A stretch of 64,000 nt of DNA from Lusitaniella coriacea LEGE 07157 (lineage in GTDB: Bacteria; Cyanobacteriota; Cyanobacteriia; Cyanobacteriales; Spirulinaceae). The notes below the pieces were generated by a model, which made no database searches, had not been told where the DNA came from, and saw nothing but the letters and a program-made list of their open reading frames with translations. The stretch covers positions 1 to 64,000 of the forward strand of contig NZ_JADEWZ010000011.1 in NCBI RefSeq assembly GCF_015207425.1, in the 5' to 3' direction. Every line of letters starts with the position of its first letter. Positions within the stretch are counted from its first letter, which is position 1. Below are positions 18,433 through 28,704 of the stretch, piece after piece. The translations under genes and the position numbers were made by a program.

Positions 18433-18549
18433 CACCCTCGAAATAATGACCAATGATGGACGATTATTATATCTCGCGATCGCGCGCGCGATTTGTTCTG
18501 CAACTCGATAGTATGCCCGCAAACTCAGCTTATGAGATTGAGAGTAAAA

Positions 18550-20940
18550 TTAACCGACCGCTTGGAGCGCTAAAGCAGGTTGTTGAGTGGGGAGGACTTG
18601 GACTTGCCCGTTCTCGTCAACATCCACCCAAGCAGAATTGCCTTCCGCGATCGCGCCCGATAAAATAGCCTCGGCTAAACTATCTTCTAGCAAACTCATA
18701 ATGGCACGGCGTAAGGGTCTTGCACCGTAGGCGGGATCGTATCCTGCTTCCACCACTTTGGCTTTGAAACTGTCGCTAACCGCAAGATCGATGTTCCGAA
18801 TTGCTTGCAGGCGATCGCGCACTTCCAGTAACATCAACTCGGCAATCTCCTCCACTTCCTCTCTGAGTAAAGGACGGAAAACGATAACATCGTCGAGGCG
18901 ATTGAGGAATTCGGGACGGAAATAGTTTTTAAGTTCGTCACCCACGCGATCGCGGATACGATGATATTGCGCTTCTGTGGCATCGTCCGCCAAGGCAAAC
19001 CCTAATCCCGCACCCCCTTTCTCAATCGCTTTAGAACCGAGGTTGGAGGTCATAATAATCAAGGTATTTTTGAAGTCTACAACGCGACCTTGGGAATCCG
19101 TGAGGCGACCATCATCCAAGAGTTGCAACAGAAGATTGAACACATCCGGATGCGCTTTTTCAATCTCGTCGAACAACACCACTCGATAGGGGTTGCGGCG
19201 CACCGCTTCTGTTAGTTGTCCCCCTTCGTCGTAGCCAATGTATCCCGGAGGCGAACCCACTAGCTTAGAAACCGTGTGGGATTCCATAAATTCGGACATA
19301 TCCAAACGAATCATCGCCTCTGCGTCGCCGAAAAGGTATGCGGCTAAAGCTTTTGATAATTCCGTTTTACCCACCCCTGTAGGACCACAGAAGATGAAAC
19401 TCGCGATGGGACGGTTGGGGTCTTTCATTCCCACTCGCGCGCGGCGAACGGCACGAGAGACAGCAGTTACGGCTTCATTTTGACCGATTAAGCGTTCGTG
19501 CAAATTGGCTTCTAGGTGAAGCAATATTTCCGATTCCGCTTCTGTCAATTTGTTAACGGGAATTCCCGTCCAAGCAGCAACAATTTGAGCAATATCATCT
19601 GTATCGACGCAAGGGGGAGAGAGGGTTTCAGTTGCACTTTCCCAGGGATCTGCGGTTAAATCCTCCGTTGAGGAATTTTGTTTTTGTTGCGCGGAGTGCC
19701 TCAAATGTTCCCGCGAACCCGCTTCATCAATGAGATCGATGGCTTTGTCCGGGAGGAAACGATCGCTAATATAACGCTCGGAGAGTTTTGCAGCCGCTTC
19801 CAAAGCGGCATCGGAAAACTGAACCTTGTGGAACGTTTCGTAGGATTCCCGCAAACCGTGCAGAATTTCGATAGTTTCTGCCACAGAGGGTTCCCCGACG
19901 ACGATTTTTTGGAAGCGACGTTCCAATGCCGCATCTTTCTCGATATGCTGGCGATATTCGTTTAGGGTGGTTGCACCGAAACATTGCAATTCCCCTCGCG
20001 CGAGTGCGGGTTTGAGGAGGTTGGCGGCATCCATCGCGCCGTTAATTCCCCCTGCGCCAATCAGAGTATGGATTTCATCAATAACGAGGATGATGTTTCC
20101 TGCGGTTTTGACTTCATCCACAACTGCCTTGATGCGTTCTTCAAAATCGCCTCTGAAGCGCGTCCCCGCAACAAGCAATCCCATATCGAGACTGACTACT
20201 TGTTTGTCTTCCATGAGAGAGGGAACGTCCCCATCAATGATACGTTGGGCGAGTCCTGCCGCGATCGCGGTTTTGCCGACTCCTGGTTCTCCCACTAAGA
20301 CGGGATTATTTTTGGTACGGCGACAGAGAATTTGAATCGCGCGCTCGATTTCTCGTTCTCTTCCCACAACGGGATCGATTTTTCCTTCCTGCGCCAGTTG
20401 CGTCAGATTGGTACTAAAGTCTGCGAGTTTGGTTTGTTGTTGCGGCATCCCGCCGAACATCGGTTGTCTGGGTTCTGCTGTGCCAACTGGTGTAGAGGTT
20501 GCTGCGATTTCACCCAAGGCGCGAATCGTTTCGTTGCGCAGTCGATCGAGGTCCACCTCTAATTGTTTTAGCACTTGTACTGCCGCCGTTTCTTCATCCC
20601 GCGCGATCGCGAGTAGGAGGTGTTCGGTGCCAATATAATTGTGTCCGAGTTGTCGCGACTCAGCAACCGCTTGCTCAAAAATCTTTTGTACTTTAGGCGT
20701 AAAGGGTATATTGGCGGGAATGTAACCCGAACCTCGTCCCAAAGACTCCTCAACAACCCGACGAGCATCTTGAAGTGTCACGCCTTGTTGCTGAAGGATT
20801 TTGGCAGCAATTCCAGTTTTTTGCGCCATTAAACCCAACAGAAGTTGCTCGGTTCCCACAAGGTTGTGACCCGTGCGCCGTGCCTCTTCTTGGGACAACA
20901 TAACGGCTTTGATAGCAGTGTCAATAAAACGTTCAAACAT
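18550..20940 (-). CDS. clpC: ClpC-type AAA+ chaperone with shortened middle domain
   Basis: Hsp100 unfoldase working with Clp protease. Two ClpN repeats cover about 1-145 ([34 protein letters not shown]). Nucleotide domain 1 has GEPGVGKTA (about 217), and domain 2 has GPTGVGKTE (about 519) and [21 protein letters not shown] is the likely ClpP-binding loop. Cyanobacterial ClpC proteins are about 820 residues and carry a coiled middle domain with a UVR motif between EAGSR and the DDIA segment. Here only about 40 unrelated residues ([20 protein letters not shown]...) fill that gap, so the protein is 796 residues. It is probably a second ClpC paralogue with altered adaptor or regulator binding. 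Confidence 0.93.
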   Translation of the reverse strand: MFERFIDTAIKAVMLSQEEARRTGHNLVGTEQLLLGLMAQKTGIAAKILQQQGVTLQDARRVVEESLGRGSGYIPANIPFTPKVQKIFEQAVAESRQLGHNYIGTEHLLLAIARDEETAAVQVLKQLEVDLDRLRNETIRALGEIAATSTPVGTAEPRQPMFGGMPQQQTKLADFSTNLTQLAQEGKIDPVVGREREIERAIQILCRRTKNNPVLVGEPGVGKTAIAAGLAQRIIDGDVPSLMEDKQVVSLDMGLLVAGTRFRGDFEERIKAVVDEVKTAGNIILVIDEIHTLIGAGGINGAMDAANLLKPALARGELQCFGATTLNEYRQHIEKDAALERRFQKIVVGEPSVAETIEILHGLRESYETFHKVQFSDAALEAAAKLSERYISDRFLPDKAIDLIDEAGSREHLRHSAQQKQNSSTEDLTADPWESATETLSPPCVDTDDIAQIVAAWTGIPVNKLTEAESEILLHLEANLHERLIGQNEAVTAVSRAVRRARVGMKDPNRPIASFIFCGPTGVGKTELSKALAAYLFGDAEAMIRLDMSEFMESHTVSKLVGSPPGYIGYDEGGQLTEAVRRNPYRVVLFDEIEKAHPDVFNLLLQLLDDGRLTDSQGRVVDFKNTLIIMTSNLGSKAIEKGGAGLGFALADDATEAQYHRIRDRVGDELKNYFRPEFLNRLDDVIVFRPLLREEVEEIAELMLLEVRDRLQAIRNIDLAVSDSFKAKVVEAGYDPAYGARPLRRAIMSLLEDSLAEAILSGAIAEGNSAWVDVDENGQVQVLPTQQPALALQAVG

Positions 20941-21366
20941 AATAGGGAGGGAAGTTAAAGGGATTACGTCTCGTTACAATTCTTGACGTTCTTACTTAAG
21001 TGTACAAACTGACCCTTAACTTCCGCAGTGAGGGCAACCGTAATAGAGAGGTGGGGTTTTACCGTTACATAAAACCGACTCAGAACGACTCATCAATAGA
21101 CAAAGCTGCTCATGGGTCACTAACTAACTAATCAATTAGTTAATTGAGTTGGCATCGATCGAAATTTTCGTTAGGCTTTCAACATAAAGTATTCGTAAAT
21201 ATACGAGTAAATTTTGAGGATTTGTTTTTTTTTGTCAGAAAAAATGATGAAGTGGCACGATTGATGGATCTATTTGCTCCAATAATGCCAAGAAAATACT
21301 GTATTTCACGAGCAAAGACAGGTGAAACCGATCGTTGAGAAAAAATCCTAGAAATCTACCACAGAA
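20941..21366. promoter_or_regulatory. Divergent intergenic region between clpC and the TpsA gene
   Basis: 426 bp holding the promoters of both divergent genes; no gene seen. It contains the palindrome AACTAAT-CA-ATTAGTT at 21126-21141, which recurs almost identically at 41047-41062. No CIRCE-like element was found upstream of clpC. The 200 bp before the TpsA gene are AT-rich and could be a long leader. Confidence 0.5.
21126..21141. repeat. Palindrome AACTAAT-CA-ATTAGTT
   Basis: Perfect 7-bp arms with a 2-bp centre, followed by TAATTGAG. The second copy at 41047-41062 (AACTAAT-AA-ATTAGTT, followed by AATTAGAG) shares arms and right flank. It could be a regulator site or a repeat fragment. Confidence 0.6.
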
Positions 21367-24300
21367 ATGATGACTAGTCAGACAAGTCAAAATCAGGGGA
21401 GTCGAATCCTCGGCGCGATCGCATCAAAGATGCGGCTCTGCGAGATCGCGGGACTCCTTTCTTTAATCCCTCTATCCAGCGTCCAGGCGCAGCTTTTGCC
21501 CGATAATACATTAGGCGCAGAAAGGTCTATTGTTACGCCAATTGATAGGGTGCGCGATCGTATTGAAGGCGGCGCAATTCGAGACATTAACCTCTTCCAC
21601 AGCTTCCTAGAATTCAACATCGGCAATAACAGGAGCGTTTATTTCGCCAACCCCCCAGGAGTTGAAAATATCCTCACCCGCGTCACCGGAGTCAACCCCT
21701 CCAACATTCTCGGCACATTAGGCGTACTCGGCAGTGCAAACTTATTCTTAATCAACCCCAACGGCATTTATTTCGGTGAAAACGCTAGATTGGATGTGAG
21801 CGGTTCCTTCCTCGCCACCACTGCTGACAGCATCCAACTGGGAAGCCAAGGCTATTTTAGCGCCACAGATATCCAAGGTTCTCAACTCCTCTCCGTCCAA
21901 CCCAGTGCCTTATTCTCCAACGCCTTACGCAACTGGACGGCAGACATCCACAATCGCGGTAACCTCAGTGCAGGCGGGGACTTAACCCTAATTGCAGAGC
22001 GTTTGGATTTGCAAGGTAAACTTTTTGCTGGAGGGAATTTAACCTTAGTGGGAGCAAACTTAACCAATTCCCCCTGGAACCTGCAAACCAATATCCAACA
22101 AAACCCATCATTACAGGGAACGGTTCAGATTCGAGACAGCAAAAGCAACCCCTTCATCGCCGCAGCAGGAGAAACTCTACTCCTCCAAGGCAATCAAACC
22201 CTCGATATTTTTGCCCTCAACCACACCAATAGCGGCTTATTCTCTGGCGGGGATATGGTTTTAAAAAGTGCCAATCCGGTTGCAGGCGACACGCATTACA
22301 ACGCAGGGGGAAACTTTCGCATCGAACAATTAGATGGGAGTTTAGGGGATTTATTCAGTCCCAACGATCCCGTCATCCGCGCTAGTGGAGATGTCAGCTT
22401 TACCTCTTATACGGGTACATCGCTGCATATTTTTGCAGGAGGAAGCGTCAACGCGGGTTCTATTACTGTCACGGGTGCAGACACAATAGGGAACAGTATT
22501 AATCCCACCAGTACGCCGAATTTAGCTAATGTTAGGCTTTCTGATAATGCCACAACCGTTAATATCAATGGCAACGCGCAGCCAACCCTAGATATTCGAG
22601 CAGGAACCACCGCTTTGGGAACGCCGGGATTAACTCCTCCAATTCCACCCGGTTTTAATCCCCCAACGCCAGTCATCGGGACAACAGCAACCCGTGCAGA
22701 CATCAACATTGGCACGATTACCAACCGAGGAGGCATTGTACTGTTAACGAATCAATACGAACCGAATACGCTGAACGGCAACATTACTGTGGGTTCGATT
22801 AATACGAGTGGATTTTTAAGCGGTTCGGTATCCGTTGACTCCAGAGGAGAATTGACGCTCAACAATGGTGTTAATACTTCTGGCTTATTTGGCAACGGCG
22901 GTGATGTAACGCTCCTTTCCGGTGAGACTATGACGCTCAACAATGGCGTGGATACTTCTGGCTTATTTGGCAACGGCGGCGATATAACGCTCCTTTCAGG
23001 GGGCAATTTGACGCTGAATGATAGCGTGGTTGCTTCTAGCTTATTTGGCAATGGCGGCGATGTAACGTTTGTTTCTCGTGGCAATCTAGCCCTTAATCCA
23101 GGTTCAGACATCTTTTCTGTGGGTGAATTAGGAGGAAATATTACCTTAAGAAGCGATCGCGCGATCTTTGGAACCAATAGTCCCATTGTTAGTGCGAGTA
23201 CTGCCGCAGTCCCTGGCATGAAAGGCGGAGATATTCAATTAATCGCCCAATCTCTCGATTTTCAAGATGGTGCTGTAATTGCAAGTGCGACCCTTGGTGC
23301 AGCGCAAAGTGGCAACATCTTTATTACTGTTTCGGATACGGCAAGCATTATCAACAATAGCGGAGCCAACGATACAGGGATAGCCACTACAACAGCAGGT
23401 ACGGGCGATTCCGGAAGTATAACTCTTAACGCGCGGCGGTTGATTATTCGCAGCACGTTTCCTCCAAGTGACGTAGTGACGGGTATTGCAACGAGTAGTT
23501 TGGTGGGGAGTACGGGGAATACGGGAAATATTACTCTCAATATTTCTGAATCGATCGACGTTACGGGCAACGAACCCGGACAGTTTAACCCGAAAGCCAC
23601 AACTATTGACGAAGCAAGAAGAAATGCACTAGAAATTTTCAACCTTTCTACAGGAATAACCACAGCAACTACTGGAGAGGGAAATGCGGGAATGTTAAGG
23701 GTCAATGCAGGACAATTATCGGTTCGCAATGGTGCTGGTGTAACAGCAGGAGTCAGTACCACGGCAACGGGGAACGGAGGAGGGGTTCAGGTTAATATTG
23801 CTGGAACGGTTGAATTGCAAGGAAAGGTTGCTTTAGGAGGAACAACTATCAGCTCTGGCAATGCGGGGGAGGTAGTGGTAAATGCTCGCAATATTACGTT
23901 GCGAGATGGAGCCGTAATTAGTTCAGATACCCTCGGTGCGGGGGATGCGGCAAACTTGACAGTGAATGCAACGCAACTCAGCATTTTTGGGGGTTCGCGG
24001 ATTGGTGCGGCGACGGGAGATCGCGGCAATGGGGCAACGGTTCGCGTGACTGCCTCGGATTTCATTGAAATTGTAGGAACTTCCGCGACGGATAGTTCTC
24101 TTTCGAGCGGTTTGTTTACCAATACGATCGCGCGGGGCAATGCAGGAAACTTGGAAATTAGCGCTTCACGGGTTACAGTCCGAGAAGGGGGCGCGATCGC
24201 GGCATCAACAACCGGAACGGGACAAGCGGGAATTTTGAACCTCAACGCCACCGAATCCGTGGAAGTTATCGGCACTTCTGGAGATGGCAGAACGCCCAGT

Positions 24301-25428
24301 CGCCTCTTTTTCGACTCTGCGGGGTCTGGAGATGCGGGACAGTTGAATGTTAGCACTAGAAGTTTGCTCGCGCGCGATAGCGCACAAGTCTCCGCCGCCA
24401 CCTCTGGAACCGGACAGGGAGGAATCCTAACCCTCAATGCCACCGAATCCGTTGAAGTAAGCGATGGTGCCGGACTCTTCTTCGACAGTCGCGGTGCAGG
24501 AAACGCGCGGGGCATTCGCATCAACACCGGACGCTTGCAAGTTCAAAACCAAGGACAAGTTACCGTTAGCGGCACGGGAACGGGCATTTCCGGCAGTTTA
24601 GAAATTTTTGCCAACTCCATCTTTCTCAACAACCAAGGTCGCCTCAGAGCCACCACAACCGCCAGCGATGGGGGCAATATCCGCCTTCAGGTTGCCGAAT
24701 CAATTGTTCTGCGTAACAACAGCGAAATTAGTGCAGAAGCCTTTGGCAACGCCAATGGGGGGAATATCGATATGGCAGTTGGGGGATTCGTTCTCGCGGT
24801 TCTACGGGAAAATAGCGATGTCGTCGCCAGTGCCGTTTCCGGACGCGGGGGAAATATTCAAGCCACCGCAGAGGCGATTCTCGGTTTCCGCGAATTCCAA
24901 GGTCAGCGCACCCCCGAAAGCGATTTCACCGCCACCTCGCAATTGGGAGCGCCAGGAGGCGTGGACGTACAACAACCCCCACAGCGATTTCCTCGCATTG
25001 CGCCCGATCTCTTGAATGTGGACGCATTATCTCAGGATGTGTGTTCTCTCGCCGCCACCCAACAAAGTTCCTTTACAAGGGTTGGACGCGGTGGATTGTC
25101 TCCTAATCCCGCAGACACTTATCAACCGTTTCAGGGAGTCGTAAATTGGGCGGAATTTAATCGGGAATTGACGCACGAAAATTCAGAAATTGCCCCGGTG
25201 GTTTTACGATCGCGCGAGGAAATTAACGGCAGCCCGCAACCGCAAGAAATTCGTCCCGCACGAGGATGGATGCGTTCGCCCGATGGAACGGTTTTATTAA
25301 CAGCTAATGTTCCAACGGTGAGGAATGAGAGTTTGAAAGTTACTAATTGTCAGGAGTTTAATGAGGATTTTTCATCCTCTCTCAATTCTGGGCGAGGGGG
25401 AGTAAGAAAGCAGAACAGTCTCCTCTAA
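21367..25428 (+). CDS. Two-partner secretion exoprotein (filamentous hemagglutinin N-terminal domain)
   Basis: A TpsA-type 1353-residue exoprotein. A signal peptide (about 1-42, hydrophobic core AGLLSLIPLSSV, cleavage near VQA-Q) is followed by the TPS domain (about 45-170) with FLEFNIGNNRSVYFANPPGV and the NPNGIYFG motif. The rest is a long beta-helix with recurring GGD(V/I)TL and GNLT patterns. Three 26-residue repeats, encoded by a 78-bp tandem repeat, sit near residues 497-575. ESVEV(I/S)G-type repeats follow in the C-terminal half. No TpsB transporter gene is in the window. The last about 28 residues are encoded by the first copy of the tandem repeat that fills the gap to the next gene. 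Confidence 0.93.
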   Translation: MMTSQTSQNQGSRILGAIASKMRLCEIAGLLSLIPLSSVQAQLLPDNTLGAERSIVTPIDRVRDRIEGGAIRDINLFHSFLEFNIGNNRSVYFANPPGVENILTRVTGVNPSNILGTLGVLGSANLFLINPNGIYFGENARLDVSGSFLATTADSIQLGSQGYFSATDIQGSQLLSVQPSALFSNALRNWTADIHNRGNLSAGGDLTLIAERLDLQGKLFAGGNLTLVGANLTNSPWNLQTNIQQNPSLQGTVQIRDSKSNPFIAAAGETLLLQGNQTLDIFALNHTNSGLFSGGDMVLKSANPVAGDTHYNAGGNFRIEQLDGSLGDLFSPNDPVIRASGDVSFTSYTGTSLHIFAGGSVNAGSITVTGADTIGNSINPTSTPNLANVRLSDNATTVNINGNAQPTLDIRAGTTALGTPGLTPPIPPGFNPPTPVIGTTATRADINIGTITNRGGIVLLTNQYEPNTLNGNITVGSINTSGFLSGSVSVDSRGELTLNNGVNTSGLFGNGGDVTLLSGETMTLNNGVDTSGLFGNGGDITLLSGGNLTLNDSVVASSLFGNGGDVTFVSRGNLALNPGSDIFSVGELGGNITLRSDRAIFGTNSPIVSASTAAVPGMKGGDIQLIAQSLDFQDGAVIASATLGAAQSGNIFITVSDTASIINNSGANDTGIATTTAGTGDSGSITLNARRLIIRSTFPPSDVVTGIATSSLVGSTGNTGNITLNISESIDVTGNEPGQFNPKATTIDEARRNALEIFNLSTGITTATTGEGNAGMLRVNAGQLSVRNGAGVTAGVSTTATGNGGGVQVNIAGTVELQGKVALGGTTISSGNAGEVVVNARNITLRDGAVISSDTLGAGDAANLTVNATQLSIFGGSRIGAATGDRGNGATVRVTASDFIEIVGTSATDSSLSSGLFTNTIARGNAGNLEISASRVTVREGGAIAASTTGTGQAGILNLNATESVEVIGTSGDGRTPSRLFFDSAGSGDAGQLNVSTRSLLARDSAQVSAATSGTGQGGILTLNATESVEVSDGAGLFFDSRGAGNARGIRINTGRLQVQNQGQVTVSGTGTGISGSLEIFANSIFLNNQGRLRATTTASDGGNIRLQVAESIVLRNNSEISAEAFGNANGGNIDMAVGGFVLAVLRENSDVVASAVSGRGGNIQATAEAILGFREFQGQRTPESDFTATSQLGAPGGVDVQQPPQRFPRIAPDLLNVDALSQDVCSLAATQQSSFTRVGRGGLSPNPADTYQPFQGVVNWAEFNRELTHENSEIAPVVLRSREEINGSPQPQEIRPARGWMRSPDGTVLLTANVPTVRNESLKVTNCQEFNEDFSSSLNSGRGGVRKQNSLL
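22858..23090 (+). repeat. 78-bp tandem repeat inside the TpsA gene (three copies)
   Basis: The AAC/AAT codons of the L-N-(N/D) motif lie at 22861, 22939 and 23017, exactly 78 bp apart. Each unit encodes 26 residues ending with a GNGGD(V/I)TLLSG turn. The third copy is the most diverged. The length is a multiple of three, so copy-number change would keep the frame. Confidence 0.85.
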
Positions 25429-26211
25429 TCCCCTTCTCCCAAGGTTAAAAAAAGGGTTAGGAATGAGGGCATTTCAAATAGAGCAACAACACCAATAATT
25501 GTCATGAATTTATCTAAAAATATTGTAGAAAAATTAATGAAAAAGAGTTTTTCTTCCTCTACAAATTCCGGTCGAGGGGAGCAAAAAAGCAGAATAGTCT
25601 CCTCTAATCCCCTTCTCCCAAGGTTGGGAGAAGGGTTAGGGATGAGGGCGCTTCAAATAGAGCAACAACACCAATAATTGTCATGAATTTATCTAAAAAT
25701 ATTGTAGAAAAATTAATGAAAAAGAGTTTTTGCCCTCTCCTAATTCTGGTCTAGAGGAGCAATAAAGCAGAACAGTCTCCTCTAATCCCCTTCTCCCAAG
25801 GTTGGGAGAAGGGTTAGGGATGAGGGCGTTTCAAGTAGAGCAACAACACCAATAATTGTCATGAATTTATCTAAAAATATTGTAGAAAAATTAACAAAAA
25901 AGAGTTTTTGCCCTCTCCTAATTCTGGTCTAGAGGAGCAATAAAGCAGAACAGTCTCCTCTAATTTCCTTTTCCCAAGGTTGGGAAAAAGGTTAGGGATG
26001 AGGGCGTTTCAAATAGAGCAATAATACAAATAATTGTCATGAAATTATCTAAAAACATTGCAGAAAAATTAATGGAAAAGAGTTTTTTGCCCTCTCCCAA
26101 TTCTGGGCTAGAGGAGCAAGAAAGCAGAATAGTCTCCTCTAATTTCCTTTTCCCAAGGTTGGAAAAAGGGTTAGGGATGAGGGCGTTTCAAGTAGAGTAA
26201 TAATACAAACG
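25345..26211 (+). repeat. Tandem repeat of about 178 bp, five copies, with internal hairpins
   Basis: Anchor GTCATGAATTTATC or its variant is at 25501, 25680, 25858 and 26038, spacing 178-180 bp; an internally deleted first copy starts inside the TpsA coding end. Each unit carries a hairpin. It is perfect (CCCTTCTCCCAA-GG-TTGGGAGAAGGG) at 25610-25635 and 25788-25813, and altered at 25967-25991 and 26146-26170. In the first copy (about 25430-25456) the right arm is lost. Copies 3 and 4 share a C-to-T and matching G-to-A change that keeps one base pair. The array ends exactly where the next gene's ATG lies. Confidence 0.9.
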
Positions 26212-28704
26212 ATGAAAAAATTTATTCTTATTTTTCTTCTCGCGATCGCGTGTACTTTGAGTACCAGACAGGTTTTAGGCATCGAACGCCCTCAAATTCC
26301 CGAAATACAACAAAGCGCCCAAGAATTCTACGAAAATGGAGACTTTTCTAACGCGATCGAACGCTTGCAAGCAGAAATTCGCGATTATTCTAACCGACGC
26401 GATCGCGCTGCCCAATCCATTGCCTTGAGAAATCTGGCATTACTCTATCTGGAAATGGGCGATCTTGTTGCTGCAAATACTTCGATTGAAGAGAGCTTAC
26501 AGATCGTTAAAAACTTAGAAAATAAAGAAAAGATTCTCGCGCAAATTCTGGAAGTCCAAGGCAAAATTCAACTCTTGACAGGAAACCCAGACGATGCATT
26601 AGAAACCTGGGAAACGGCGATAGAAATTTACCAAGATTTAAATGATATTAATGGAATTATTCAAAACACGATCAACCAAACTCAAGCCTTGCAGTCCTTG
26701 GGATTATATCGCCAATCGCGACAAATATTAGAGCGACTTCAATCAAGCGTTGAATTAGAACCCGATAGCATCTTAAAAGCAAAAGCCTTACAAAGTTTGG
26801 GCGATGTCCTTCACAATCTTGGGGATACAAAAGAATCAATAGAAATTTTAAATCGGAGTTTGACGATTGCAAAACAATTCCAAGATCGAGAAATAATTGC
26901 TTCAATTTTAATTAGTTTGGGCAATGCAACACGCTTAACTTCAGAAAAAGACGAACAACAAGCGCTGAATTACTACCAAGAAGCAGCAAGCCTCGCCCCC
27001 TCTACGACAACGCAACTCGAAGCGCAACTAAATCAATTTAATTTGTTAATTGCAAAATCTCGCAAATCCGAGGCACTTTCTTTAATTCCTCACCTTGAAA
27101 CTAACCTCAATCGCTCGCCCCTCAACCACTCTACGATCTATGCCCGCATCCACTTCGCTCGCCACCTAATGGAATTGGAGGACATTTCCCCCGCAACCAT
27201 CGCGCAACGCCTCGCCGTCGCACTACAAGCCGCACAGAAACTAGGAGATCGCCGCGCCCAAGCCTACGCCCTCGGAAACCTAGGCAAACTCTACACCCAA
27301 AACCAGCGCTGGGACGACGCTCAAACCGCCATAGAACGGGGACTCGCGATCGCGCAAACCCTCCAAGCCGACGATATCGCCTATCAATGGCAATGGCAAC
27401 TGGGCAAAATTTTCAGGAAACAAGGAAAACGCAAGGGCGCGATCGCGGCATATTCTGGAGCCATCCATACCCTACAATCGATCCGGCGCGATCTCGTCAC
27501 CATCAGTTCCGAAGTTCAATTCTCCTTCACCGAAAGCATCGAACCCCTGTACCGGGAATTTGTCGATCTTTTGCTGCAACCCAACGCCTCCCAGGACGAC
27601 CTCATTCAAGCGCGTCAAGCCATCGAAGCCTTACAACTCGCAGAACTCGACAACTTTTTCCGCGAAGCTTGCACCGATGCCCATCCCGTCCAAATCGATC
27701 GCATCGATCCCAAAAGCGCCGTCTTCTACTCGATCCTACTGCGCGATCGCGTCGAAATAATTCTCGCCCTGCCCGAACAACCCTTGCGCCACTACACCAC
27801 GCCTGTATCCCAAAAACGAGTTGAAGAAAGCATCGAGCAGTTGAGGAAATTACTGTTCGACCACTATATCCGAGCCAACGCCCACAAAAAACCAGCCCAA
27901 AACTTGTACGATTGGGTCATTCGACCTGCCGAACAAGAGATTGCCAACAGCAACGCAGACACCCTCGCCTTCGTTCTTGACGGCGCATTGCGCAACATCC
28001 CCACCTCCATCCTCCACAACGGTCAACAGTATCTTATCGAAAAGTACGCGATCGCGATCGCGCCGGGACTGCAACTCCTCAACCCCCAACCCCTCACCCA
28101 ACAAGAACTTACCCTCCTCGCAGCCGGACTCAGCCAAGCGCGCCAAGGCTTTTCCGCCCTCCCCAACGTCGAACCCGAACTAGAGCAAATTCAAACAGAA
28201 ATTCCCACCGAAATCCTGCTCAACGAATCCTTTACCGAACAAAACTTCAGCCAACTCGCCCGTTCCTCCCCCGCACCCATCATCCACCTCGCCACCCACG
28301 GTCAATTTAGCTCCAACGCAGCAGACACCTTCATCCTCACCTGGGACAATAAAATTGATGCCAACGAACTGCGCGGACTTCTCGAAGCTGACCCCAAATA
28401 CCATCGTCCCATCGAACTCCTGATCCTTAGCGCCTGCCAAACCGCCAAAGGCGATAAACGCGCCGCTCTGGGTCTTGCAGGCATCGCTGTCAGAGCTGGC
28501 GCGCGCAGCACCTTGGCATCCCTCTGGTCGGTCAGCGACGAAGCCACTGCTCAACTGATGACGCAACTGTACCGAGAACTCACCGAACAGAAAGTCACCA
28601 AAGCCCAAGCCCTCCGCAATGCCCAACTCGCGCTGTTGAACAGCGACACCTTTTCCCATCCCTACTATTGGGGAGCCTTCGTCCTCGTGGGGAACTGGCT
28701 TTGA
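26212..28704 (+). CDS. Exported TPR-CHAT domain protein
   Basis: An 830-residue protein with an N-terminal signal peptide (MKKFILIFLLAIACTLS), a TPR region (about 30-420) and a C-terminal CHAT domain (about 520-830). CHAT is a caspase/separase-like cysteine peptidase fold. The likely dyad is present: His696 in HLATHGQF and Cys742 in LSACQTAKG, with LASLWSVSD further on. In cyanobacteria such proteins often sit next to TpsA exoproteins, as here, so it may process or respond to the secreted partner; this is inference. It is separated from the TpsA gene by the tandem repeat array, which reaches to its ATG. The C-terminus GAFVLVGNW is family-typical. Confidence 0.9.
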   Translation: MKKFILIFLLAIACTLSTRQVLGIERPQIPEIQQSAQEFYENGDFSNAIERLQAEIRDYSNRRDRAAQSIALRNLALLYLEMGDLVAANTSIEESLQIVKNLENKEKILAQILEVQGKIQLLTGNPDDALETWETAIEIYQDLNDINGIIQNTINQTQALQSLGLYRQSRQILERLQSSVELEPDSILKAKALQSLGDVLHNLGDTKESIEILNRSLTIAKQFQDREIIASILISLGNATRLTSEKDEQQALNYYQEAASLAPSTTTQLEAQLNQFNLLIAKSRKSEALSLIPHLETNLNRSPLNHSTIYARIHFARHLMELEDISPATIAQRLAVALQAAQKLGDRRAQAYALGNLGKLYTQNQRWDDAQTAIERGLAIAQTLQADDIAYQWQWQLGKIFRKQGKRKGAIAAYSGAIHTLQSIRRDLVTISSEVQFSFTESIEPLYREFVDLLLQPNASQDDLIQARQAIEALQLAELDNFFREACTDAHPVQIDRIDPKSAVFYSILLRDRVEIILALPEQPLRHYTTPVSQKRVEESIEQLRKLLFDHYIRANAHKKPAQNLYDWVIRPAEQEIANSNADTLAFVLDGALRNIPTSILHNGQQYLIEKYAIAIAPGLQLLNPQPLTQQELTLLAAGLSQARQGFSALPNVEPELEQIQTEIPTEILLNESFTEQNFSQLARSSPAPIIHLATHGQFSSNAADTFILTWDNKIDANELRGLLEADPKYHRPIELLILSACQTAKGDKRAALGLAGIAVRAGARSTLASLWSVSDEATAQLMTQLYRELTEQKVTKAQALRNAQLALLNSDTFSHPYYWGAFVLVGNWL

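Noticed and set aside
20941-21366. CIRCE or other heat-shock operator before clpC
   Set aside because: No TTAGCACTC/GAGTGCTAA-like inverted repeat was found.
25504-25678. 57-codon frame starting ATGAATTTATC in repeat copy 1
   Set aside because: Copy 2 breaks the frame soon after the first 20 codons and later copies differ. More likely a by-product of the repeat.
25345-26211. CRISPR array
   Set aside because: Units are 178 bp with no short direct repeats and spacers, and no cas genes are near. It is a tandem duplication array.
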